The notes below the pieces were generated by a model. That model was not told where the DNA came from, searched no databases, and worked only from the letters and a program-made list of their open reading frames with translations. Positions 56,976 through 64,000 of a DNA stretch of 64,000 nucleotides are shown here, piece by piece; the stretch's first letter is position 1; each line of letters opens with the position of its first letter. The position numbers and the translations under genes were made by a program. This stretch comes from Rheinheimera sp. (GTDB lineage Bacteria > Pseudomonadota > Gammaproteobacteria > Enterobacterales > Alteromonadaceae). The DNA is taken from positions 29,283-93,282 of the forward strand of contig NZ_JAVBXS010000034.1 of the NCBI RefSeq assembly GCF_030824435.1, written 5' to 3'.

Positions 56976-58967
56976 ATGACCCAGGTGCCATCGTTCGCTC
57001 CAGGCGGAACTCCCCCAAGGCAAGGCCCGCAATTATTAGCCTTACAGGCACAAATTCTGGCTTCTCCTTTGTTGTTTGCCAGCGATACCCTCAAAGCCTG
57101 GCAGTTTCTGACCGAACAAATCAGCCATGCATTATATGCCGACAGAGTCAGTGTCTGGTTATTCTGTGAAGCAGATGTATTGCAATGCATTGATTTATTT
57201 CAGTATCAAAGTAAATCTCACCAACAGGGTACCAGCCTGCAACGCAGTAAATACCCCCGTTATTTTCAGGCGTTAAGTCAGGACGTGTTAATTAGCGCTT
57301 TTGATGCAGCACAACATCCGGCAACTGCTGAGTTTAATGATGGTTATCTGCAGTCTGCCGATATCTGTTCGATGCTGGATGCGGTGATCCAGTCGGATCA
57401 GGGTTTGTGTGGCGTGATTTGTGTTGAGCAGGTGCGCAATAAAAGGCACTGGACAGTGGACGAACAACATTTTGTCACTGCTATGGCCTCTGTTGCCAGT
57501 ACAGTACATACCTTCAGCCAGCATTTGCTTTTGCAGCAGGATTATCAGTTGTCGCTGGCACGTCAGGATATGGCCAGTCGCCACGCCCGTATTGGTTTTT
57601 GGGAAGCCAATATGGGTTCAGGTGAACTCTGGTGGTCGCCGATGGTGTATGAGATTTTTGGCGTGGATCCGAAGCTGACGACACCGGACAGAGCGCTGTT
57701 TTACCGCTGTATTCATCCGGAAGATATGGCGTTGGTGCTAAACAGTGAAGCATTGGCCGCCAAAGGTGGTGAACATAATGTGATTCACCGTATTGTGTTA
57801 CCGGGCGGTACAGTGCGCTGGGTACATGAAATGGCCAAATGGACAGCGCCCGATGGAGTGCAGGGCGCCAGGCTGATAGGTTCGGTGCAGGATATTACCG
57901 AGCAACAACACATTCGTTGTGAGCTGCAGCAATTTTTTACCTTGTCACGGGATATTCTTTGTATCGCCAATGATGACAATTATTTTGAAAGGGTTAATGC
58001 GGCATTTTGCCGGATTTTGGGATACAGCGAAGCAGAACTGTTAAGCAGACCTTTTACTGATTTTATTCATCCGGCAGATTTAGCGCCAACCGAAGATGTT
58101 GTCATCGACATTCATCAGGGCAATGCCGCTTCGGGTTTTATTAACCGTTACCTGCATAAAGAAGGTCATTATGTCACTTTGCAGTGGTCCTCTATCCGTG
58201 ATCCTGCCACTTGCAAAATTTATGCTTCAGCTCAGGATATTACCGAAAGACAACATCTGGAACAGCTGAAACACGAATTTGTTTCTACTGTCAGCCACGA
58301 GCTGCGCACGCCGTTAACCTCTATCAGCGGTGCCTTGGCTTTGGTGTTGTCCGGTTGTCTTGGGCCTTTATCAGGGCAGATGTTACATATGCTGCAGCTG
58401 GCTAATAATAACTGTCAGCGGTTGACCAGCCTTATCAACGATCTGCTGGATATTGAAAAACTCTCAGCCGGTATGATGCAGTTTGAATTGCAGCGCCATG
58501 CCGTGGTCAGTCTGGTACAACAAAGTGTGGCCGACAATGCCCAATATGGGCAGGCACGTCATGTTACCCTTGCATTGCACTTTACCGACAGTGCGCAGCT
58601 GCTGCATATCCAGATTGATAAGTACCGTTTTGCGCAAATAATGGCAAATCTGATTTCAAATGCGGTGAAGTTTTCGCCCTCCGATGCCGAGGTTGTGATT
58701 AGCGTGGAGCAGGCACAACAGCAAGTGAAGATCTGTGTGACAGACTCTGGTTGTGGTATACCTGATGAGTTTAAAACTCTTATCTTTCAGCGTTTTTCAC
58801 AGGCAGATGCCAGCGACTCCCGGCAAAAGGGCGGTACCGGACTTGGTCTGGCTTTGTCCAAACAACTCACAGAATCGATGCAGGGCAGCATTGGTTTTAC
58901 GTCAGCACCGGGCGAAGGCACGTGTTTTTATCTGTTGTTTCCGCTGTCAACATCAGTGACAGACTGA
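56976..58967 (+). CDS. Cytoplasmic GAF-PAS-PAS sensor histidine kinase
   Basis: A 663-residue soluble kinase with no membrane helix or signal peptide. An N-terminal GAF-like domain (about 25-185) is followed by two PAS domains (about 205-320 and 320-425; IGFWEANMGSGELWWSP, GSVQDITEQQ, ASAQDITERQ), HisKA with His441 in TVSHELRTPLTSI, and an ATPase domain with TDSGCGIPDEF and GGTGLGLALSKQL. No receiver is fused or adjacent, so its partner is unlinked. It lies between recJ and prfB, which are neighbours in E. coli, and is convergent with the subtilase gene. Confidence 0.92.
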   Translation: MTQVPSFAPGGTPPRQGPQLLALQAQILASPLLFASDTLKAWQFLTEQISHALYADRVSVWLFCEADVLQCIDLFQYQSKSHQQGTSLQRSKYPRYFQALSQDVLISAFDAAQHPATAEFNDGYLQSADICSMLDAVIQSDQGLCGVICVEQVRNKRHWTVDEQHFVTAMASVASTVHTFSQHLLLQQDYQLSLARQDMASRHARIGFWEANMGSGELWWSPMVYEIFGVDPKLTTPDRALFYRCIHPEDMALVLNSEALAAKGGEHNVIHRIVLPGGTVRWVHEMAKWTAPDGVQGARLIGSVQDITEQQHIRCELQQFFTLSRDILCIANDDNYFERVNAAFCRILGYSEAELLSRPFTDFIHPADLAPTEDVVIDIHQGNAASGFINRYLHKEGHYVTLQWSSIRDPATCKIYASAQDITERQHLEQLKHEFVSTVSHELRTPLTSISGALALVLSGCLGPLSGQMLHMLQLANNNCQRLTSLINDLLDIEKLSAGMMQFELQRHAVVSLVQQSVADNAQYGQARHVTLALHFTDSAQLLHIQIDKYRFAQIMANLISNAVKFSPSDAEVVISVEQAQQQVKICVTDSGCGIPDEFKTLIFQRFSQADASDSRQKGGTGLGLALSKQLTESMQGSIGFTSAPGEGTCFYLLFPLSTSVTD

Positions 58968-58976
58968 ATAAAAACA

Positions 58977-59001
58977 ACAAGGCCAGCTTTGCTGGCCTTG
59001 T
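58977..59001. terminator. Hairpin between convergent kinase and subtilase genes
   Basis: ACAAGGCCAGC / GCTGGCCTTGT with a TTT loop, perfect 11-base arms. The T-run is short, so termination may be partial. Confidence 0.75.
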
Positions 59002-59050
59002 CCGGTATCAGCCCCATTGGCAGGGGACAGTTTTGCAATTTCGGAATGAC

Positions 59051-60421
59051 TTAATAACCACTGACATCCAACCGGCCGTTACTGCTAACTTTGCCATTAC
59101 AGGATGCTGTTGGCGCGGCCTGACTCAGAATGCCGTTTTTCACCTGCATATGGCTTGCTGCCGGATTTAATGCTTTATATAAAGCAGCTGCGCCCGAAAC
59201 ATGAGGTGTAGCCATCGAGGTGCCGCTATAACTGGCATAAGCAGAAATCACTTTGCCTTTGGATGATTTTGGCACCGTCGACATCACAGCTGAACCCGGT
59301 GCACAAATATCCACTGTGCTGCTGCCGTAGCTTGAAAACGAACTCATAGCACCGCTGCTGGTAATTGAAGCCACTGCAATCAGGTTGTTATTTGGATATT
59401 CAGCCGGGTAACAATTGGAGCCGCTGTCGCAGTTGTAAGCATCATTACCGGCTGCGGCAATAAACAACATGCCGGCAGCATCAGCCCGGCCAATGGCATC
59501 CTGCAACGCCTGAGAAAAACCACCACCACCCCAGCTGTTGCTGGTGCCAATCATATTGAGGTTGTGACGGGTTTTCATGTCGGTCATATAATCAACAGCC
59601 TTCACTGCATTAGCTGTGGTACCACCTCTGTTACCGAGGAACTTGGCATTAAATAGTTTGACGCTCCAGCAGACACCTGCCACGCCTTTGGCGTTACCGC
59701 CAACACCACCAATGGTGCCGGCAACATGAGTGCCGTGGTCATCACCTGCACCATCAAACACTGAGTTATCATTGCCGGCAAAGTCCCAGCCATACACATC
59801 GTCGACATAACCGTTGCCATCGTTGTCAATGCCATCACCTGCAACTTCACCCGGATTTTTGCCGGCATTGGCGGCTAAATCTTCGTGGCTGAACATATAA
59901 CCTTCGTCAATAATACCAACCCAGACATCACCACAAGCTGTGTTACCACCGGCCCATTGTTCAGCGGCTTGTGAGCCGTATTGATTGGCCGGACTGCTGC
60001 CGTCGCCATACATACCCCATAAAGCGCCGCTGCTGTAATAAGTGTCGTTGCTGGTCGCTGCATGGTTGTAAATCCAGTTGGGTTCAACAAAAGCAACTGC
60101 CGGGTCTGAACTTAAGGTTTGAATGGCCTGTTGCAAGGATTTGCCCTGGGGCACTCTGACCAGCTGCAAATCGCCTTGTTTGTCACGGCGCTGATGCGCT
60201 GCCAATAAAACCTCAGCTGGTGTCGCGGCAATTTTACCCAGCGCTTGCTGTTTTAAACCTGCACCTGCACCCGCTTTGTATTGAATGATCAGTTCCTGAG
60301 CAACATGGGCTTTACCGGCCTGCAAAGCGGCCAATACTTTAGCTGAATGTTCTGAACTGATTGCCCCTGGTGCGGCGCAGGCAAAAATAACGGCAAGACT
60401 GAGTTTGTTATAACTGGGCAT
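59051..60421 (-). CDS. Secreted S8 (subtilisin-like) serine protease
   Basis: A 456-residue preproprotease. A signal peptide (about 1-23) is followed by an inhibitor-like propeptide (AQELIIQYKAG, FVEPNWIY near 111-118) and the catalytic domain with Asp172 (GIIDEGY, instead of the common DSG or DTG), His229 (DDHGTHVAGT) and Ser402 (GTSMATPHVSG). A calcium-type insert DGIDNDGNGYVDD lies between Asp and His. Several cysteines suggest disulfides. The ATG at 60421 has AGAGGA upstream. It is probably extracellular and nutritional. It sits with a kinase gene as an insertion between recJ and prfB. Confidence 0.92.
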   Translation of the reverse strand: MPSYNKLSLAVIFACAAPGAISSEHSAKVLAALQAGKAHVAQELIIQYKAGAGAGLKQQALGKIAATPAEVLLAAHQRRDKQGDLQLVRVPQGKSLQQAIQTLSSDPAVAFVEPNWIYNHAATSNDTYYSSGALWGMYGDGSSPANQYGSQAAEQWAGGNTACGDVWVGIIDEGYMFSHEDLAANAGKNPGEVAGDGIDNDGNGYVDDVYGWDFAGNDNSVFDGAGDDHGTHVAGTIGGVGGNAKGVAGVCWSVKLFNAKFLGNRGGTTANAVKAVDYMTDMKTRHNLNMIGTSNSWGGGGFSQALQDAIGRADAAGMLFIAAAGNDAYNCDSGSNCYPAEYPNNNLIAVASITSSGAMSSFSSYGSSTVDICAPGSAVMSTVPKSSKGKVISAYASYSGTSMATPHVSGAAALYKALNPAASHMQVKNGILSQAAPTASCNGKVSSNGRLDVSGY

Positions 60422-60814
60422 AAAATGATCCTCTGGCTCGATATCCACTGTGTTTATCACACGACAAAGACGATGCCATCACCAGACGAACCTTTTTTGT
60501 TACAACCGTCGTTGGATGTTAGTCGTCAGAATATTGTATACATTTGTAACTAATCTTATTTAAATTAGTAAAACATCTTTGACTTGGCAAGCTGTTCGTC
60601 AGGTTGAACATACTGGTAAAACCAGCAAAAACTGTTGCCGTTTATCAACAGCTTCACAAGCCGCACTGGTAATTCGCTGCCACTCTTGTTGGTTTTGTTG
60701 TTGCCGCTGCTGTCCGACCCGGTCATTTGCTGCAGTAGCAATAGGAAATGGCTGCACCCGCTGCTGAAATTTTGCTACAATTGCCGCCTTATTTTTAAGG
60801 CGCATTTAAAAATC
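60422..60814. other. Divergent region between the subtilase gene and prfB
   Basis: About 393 bases without a supported gene. On the subtilase side there is a TATACAAT-like -10 (reverse strand, near 60535) and a dyad ACTAAT / ATTAGT at 60549-60569. On the prfB side a TACAAT hexamer at 60776-60781 may be its -10; the -35 is not clear. Confidence 0.5.
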
Positions 60815-61913
60815 ATGTTTGAAGTCAACCCAGTTTATAACAGTATCAAAGACTTAACTGAACGCACTAACGTGCTTCGGGGGTATCTTTGACTACGATG
60901 CCAAAAAAGAAAAGTTAGAAGAAGTCTCGCGCGAACTTGAAGATTCAGCGGTCTGGAATAATCCGGAAAAAGCTCAGGCTTTAGGCAAAGAACGTTCAGC
61001 GCTGGAGCAGATTGTCGGTACTATCGACAAACTGGATCAGGGGCTGGAGGACGTTGCTGGCCTGGTTGAACTCGCGGTTGAAGCAGAAGACGAAGATACT
61101 TTTGTTGAAGCCCAGGCGGAATTAGCTGATCTGGAAGCGCAACTGGCAAAGCTGGAATTCCGTCGTATGTTTTCCGGTAAAAGCGACCCAAGCGATTGTT
61201 ATCTCGATATTCAGTCTGGTTCTGGCGGCACCGAAGCTCAGGACTGGGCCAGCATGCTGATGCGGATGTATTTACGCTGGGGTGAAGCCAAAGGTTTTAA
61301 ACCTGAACTGTATGAAGTGACAGATGGTGACGTAGCCGGTATTAAAGGTTGTACCATCAAGTTCACCGGCGAATATGCTTATGGCTGGTTACGGACTGAA
61401 ACCGGTGTACACCGTTTAGTGCGTAAAAGTCCGTTTGACTCAGGTAACCGCCGCCACACCTCTTTTGCGTCAGTGTTTGTGTCGCCTGAAGTTGACGACG
61501 ATATTGAAATCGAAATTAACCCGGCTGATTTGCGGATTGATACCTACCGCGCTTCGGGCGCTGGTGGTCAGCACGTTAACAGAACAGACTCTGCGGTGCG
61601 TATTACCCACTTGCCCACCAACATAGTGGTGCAGTGCCAAAACGACAGGTCACAACATAAAAACCGCGACAATGCTTACAAACAACTGCGCGCTAAGTTG
61701 TATGAGTTTGAATTGCAAAAACAAAATGCCGAAAAACAAGCGCTGGAAGATACCAAATCGGATATCGGCTGGGGCAGTCAAATCCGTTCTTATGTGCTGG
61801 ATGACTCGCGGATTAAAGATTTGCGTACCGGTGTGGAAACCCGCAATACCCAGTCGGTATTAGACGGTGACCTCGACAAATTTATTGAAGCCAGCTTAAA
61901 AGCCGGTTTGTAA
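60815..61913 (+). CDS. prfB: Peptide chain release factor 2, programmed +1 frameshift
   Basis: Release factor 2 recognises UGA and UAA stop codons and triggers peptide release. The first 25 codons (from [16 protein letters not shown]) end at an in-frame TGA at 60890-60892; a +1 shift at CTT-TGA-C continues as Asp-Tyr-Asp-Ala-Lys to 61913, giving 365 residues, as in E. coli. The SPF specificity motif ([11 protein letters not shown]) and the catalytic GGQ ([10 protein letters not shown]) are present. Because reading through requires UGA recognition by RF2, the protein regulates its own synthesis. lysS follows after 25 bases. Confidence 0.96.
60878..60893 (+). promoter_or_regulatory. prfB +1 frameshift site
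   Basis: CGGGGGTATCTTTGAC: an internal Shine-Dalgarno-like CGGGGG three bases before the slippery CTT-TGA-C. This is the canonical RF2 arrangement. Confidence 0.96.
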
Positions 61914-61938
61914 TTTAGCTTAAAATCAGGAACTTACT

Positions 61939-63465
61939 ATGTCTGAACAGAATACTCCTATTGAAGAACATCAGGACGTTAACAAACTGATTGCTGAGCG
62001 TAAACATAAGCTGGCCGGATTACGTGAACTGGGCAATGCCTTTCCCAATGATTTTCGTCGTGACGCCACTTCTGATCAAATTCTGGCGCAATACGAGCAC
62101 CTGAGCAAAGAAGAGCTGGAAGAAAAGAAAATCCGCGTGACAGTGGCAGGCCGTATGATGCTGCGCCGCATTATGGGTAAAGCCAGTTTCACGACTATTC
62201 AGGATGTTGGCGGCAAACTGCAACTTTATGTTGCCCGCGACAGCCTGGCGGAAAACGTCTACAACGAAGGTTTTAAAAAGTGGGACTTAGGCGATATCGT
62301 TGGCGGTAGCGGCGTGTTGTTTAAAACCCAGACTGGTGAACTCACCGTATGGCTGGATGAAATCCGCTTATTGACCAAAGCATTACGCCCACTGCCGGAC
62401 AAATTCCACGGTTTAACGGACCAGGAAGCTTGTTACCGTCAGCGTTATTTAGACTTAATTGTGAACGACCAGTCGCGCAAAACCTTTTTAATCCGTTCAA
62501 AAACTGTGGCTTATATCCGTCAGTTTTTTAACAGCAAAGGCTTTTTAGAAGTAGAAACCCCAATGCTGCAAAGCATTCCTGGTGGTGCTTCGGCCCGTCC
62601 ATTCGAGACACACCACAATGCTTTAGACATGCAAATGTTCTTGCGTATTGCCCCTGAGCTGTATTTAAAACGCTTAGTGGTGGGTGGTTTTGAAAAAGTA
62701 TTTGAGCTGAACCGTAACTTCCGTAACGAAGGTGTTTCAACCCGGCATAACCCTGAATTTACCATGCTGGAATTTTACTGGGCTTATGCCGATTACAACG
62801 ACCTGATGGACTTAACCGAAGAGTTATTCCGTGGTCTGGCGTTGTCTGTGCTTGGGACTACTGAAGTGCCGTACCAGGGTCATATCTTTGATTTTGGTAA
62901 ACCTTTTGCGCGCATGTCAGTGACTGAATCTATTTTGCACTACAACCCGGAAGTGAAAATTGAGCAGTTAACAGGCCGTGAAGCTGTTGCTGAATTTGCC
63001 AAATCTTTAGGCATTGAAGTCAAAGCCAACTATGGCCATGGCCGTATTCTGATGGAAGTGTTTGATGAGCTTGTTGAAACCAAGCTGCAACAACCCACTT
63101 TTATCACTGAATATCCGGCAGAAATTTCGCCTTTGGCCCGCCGTAATGACGACAATCCGGAAATTACTGACCGTTTTGAGTTTTTTATCGGTGGTCGTGA
63201 ATTAGGCAACGGTTTTAGCGAACTGAACGATGCTGAAGATCAGGCTGCCCGTTTCCACGAGCAAGTGGCGCAAAAAGCCGCTGGTGATGACGAAGCCATG
63301 TTCTATGACGAAGATTATGTCACAGCGCTGGAACATGGTTTACCACCAACTGCCGGTCAGGGTATTGGTATCGACCGTCTGGTGATGTTATTGGCCGACG
63401 CACCAAGTATCCGTGATGTCATTTTGTTCCCGCATATGCGTCATACAGACAAACACGGCAGCTAA
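61939..63465 (+). CDS. lysS: Lysyl-tRNA synthetase, class II
   Basis: A 508-residue class II aminoacyl-tRNA synthetase. An N-terminal OB-fold anticodon-binding domain (about 65-170) precedes the catalytic domain with motif 2 ([20 protein letters not shown]) and motif 3 ([11 protein letters not shown]). Length and the prfB-lysS order match E. coli. It is followed by a terminator and is probably cotranscribed with prfB. Confidence 0.97.
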   Translation: MSEQNTPIEEHQDVNKLIAERKHKLAGLRELGNAFPNDFRRDATSDQILAQYEHLSKEELEEKKIRVTVAGRMMLRRIMGKASFTTIQDVGGKLQLYVARDSLAENVYNEGFKKWDLGDIVGGSGVLFKTQTGELTVWLDEIRLLTKALRPLPDKFHGLTDQEACYRQRYLDLIVNDQSRKTFLIRSKTVAYIRQFFNSKGFLEVETPMLQSIPGGASARPFETHHNALDMQMFLRIAPELYLKRLVVGGFEKVFELNRNFRNEGVSTRHNPEFTMLEFYWAYADYNDLMDLTEELFRGLALSVLGTTEVPYQGHIFDFGKPFARMSVTESILHYNPEVKIEQLTGREAVAEFAKSLGIEVKANYGHGRILMEVFDELVETKLQQPTFITEYPAEISPLARRNDDNPEITDRFEFFIGGRELGNGFSELNDAEDQAARFHEQVAQKAAGDDEAMFYDEDYVTALEHGLPPTAGQGIGIDRLVMLLADAPSIRDVILFPHMRHTDKHGS

Positions 63466-63485
63466 TACAAACTGTTGCTTAGCAA

Positions 63486-63511
63486 AAAACCGGCTTGATG
63501 CCGGTTTTTTT
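63486..63511 (+). terminator. Intrinsic terminator of prfB-lysS
   Basis: AAAACCGGC / GCCGGTTTT with a TTGAT loop and a T-run, 20 bases past the lysS stop. Confidence 0.92.
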
Positions 63512-63678
63512 ATGCCGTTTTTCAGGCAAAGGGCAGCAAAAACAATAAAAAACAGCCGAAGCTGCGTGAACGTTTTGCCGCTGAAGTGATGCCCGGCGCC
63601 GGATAAATTTGACAAAAAACTGGCTGTTTTGCTTGTTCAATGCGTAGTGTTATAAAACCACAGTCCTTGGAGCTTCTG

Positions 63679-63861
63679 ATGTTTAACTGGTTAAAACCTG
63701 ATCCTGTTAAAAAATTACGGCGTCAATACGATGCCAAACTGGAACAAGCCATGTTGGCACAACGCAGTGGTAACCTGCGTTTATTTGCCGACCTTACAGC
63801 GGAAAGTGAAGCATTGTGGCAACAGCTTGAAGTGCTGATGGCTGCAGAAAAAACAAAATAA
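63679..63861 (+). CDS. DUF6435-family small protein
   Basis: A 60-residue protein, MFNWLKPDPVKKLRRQYDAK followed by a helical part ending in LMAAEKTK. The pattern of a short hydrophobic start, DPVKKLRRQY and a coiled-coil-like helix resembles DUF6435 (Lacal_2735-like) proteins of unknown function. The ATG at 63679 has TGGAG seven bases upstream; the longer open frame from 63640 lacks a ribosome site. Confidence 0.75.
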   Translation: MFNWLKPDPVKKLRRQYDAKLEQAMLAQRSGNLRLFADLTAESEALWQQLEVLMAAEKTK

Positions 63862-64000
63862 CCTCGTAATTCTGTATTTAATTCAGAAACTTACTTCGCA
63901 AATATTTTTAGTTTACTCTGATGTTTTCGCGGCAATTATTGCTGTCAGCTGCTATACCCTTTTACAGGGAATTTGTTTGTATGTGCTGCCAAAAACAAGG

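Noticed and set aside
60815..60892. prfB as a pseudogene because of the early TGA
   Set aside because: The stop is part of the known RF2 frameshift signal, and the +1 frame encodes the rest of an intact protein.

Overview
The window is chromosomal DNA of a marine- or freshwater-type gammaproteobacterium, most likely Rheinheimera or a close relative in the Alteromonadales/Chromatiaceae group. This is an inference from gene content: a Na+-translocating NADH:quinone reductase operon, FabV as enoyl-ACP reductase, small lineage-type families (DUF3545, DUF3718, DUF3019, DUF6435), and E. coli-like core neighbourhoods. No rRNA, tRNA, CRISPR array, prophage or complete insertion sequence was recognised.

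Layout. 1-8.1 kb: erpA, a small XRE regulator with a 20-bp palindrome upstream, an ampG-type permease, a tight rlmG-yajG-cyclophilin operon, a divergent alkB, bolA and fabV. ampG, yajG and bolA are neighbours in E. coli, so this is a rearranged version of that cluster. 8.1-14.7 kb: nqrABCDEF followed by a (GCAAA)7 repeat and nqrM; the flavin transferase gene apbE, often present between nqrF and nqrM, is absent. 14.7-22.4 kb: an outer-membrane barrel, an M17 aminopeptidase, an exported metallo-beta-lactamase-fold hydrolase, and a hybrid kinase-HIT-HDOD operon. 22.49-22.81 kb: a GC-rich element with matching ends and strong internal stem-loops, next to rdgC. 23.8-27.9 kb: a histidine kinase divergent from an operon of receiver protein, CheC-like phosphatase and diguanylate cyclase.

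27.9-33.5 kb: the threonine operon with its leader peptide thrL and attenuator, then ung. A 58-residue DUF3545 gene, a tal-pgi operon, yaaA and gsk follow. 39.6-48 kb is accessory: a DUF5916 outer-membrane protein, a mipA-DUF3019-response regulator-kinase operon, a perfect 19-bp inverted repeat, and a solute-binding protein upstream of a chemoreceptor. 48.6-56.9 kb: srmB divergent from trmN-ycaQ, a DUF3718 gene preceded by a strong promoter and a cyclic-di-GMP-I riboswitch, then fldB divergent from xerD-dsbC-recJ. 57-60.4 kb: a PAS-containing kinase and a subtilisin-like protease sit between recJ and prfB-lysS, which adjoin in E. coli. The window ends with prfB (programmed +1 frameshift), lysS and a DUF6435 gene.

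The regulatory theme is dense two-component and cyclic-di-GMP signalling: four histidine kinases, two stand-alone response regulators, a diguanylate cyclase with an intact active site and I-site, and a riboswitch predicted to bind its product. The most notable non-coding items are that riboswitch, the structured 325-bp element, the hairpin in the nqrA leader, the perfect inverted repeat near 45.37 kb and the unexplained region upstream of yaaA.
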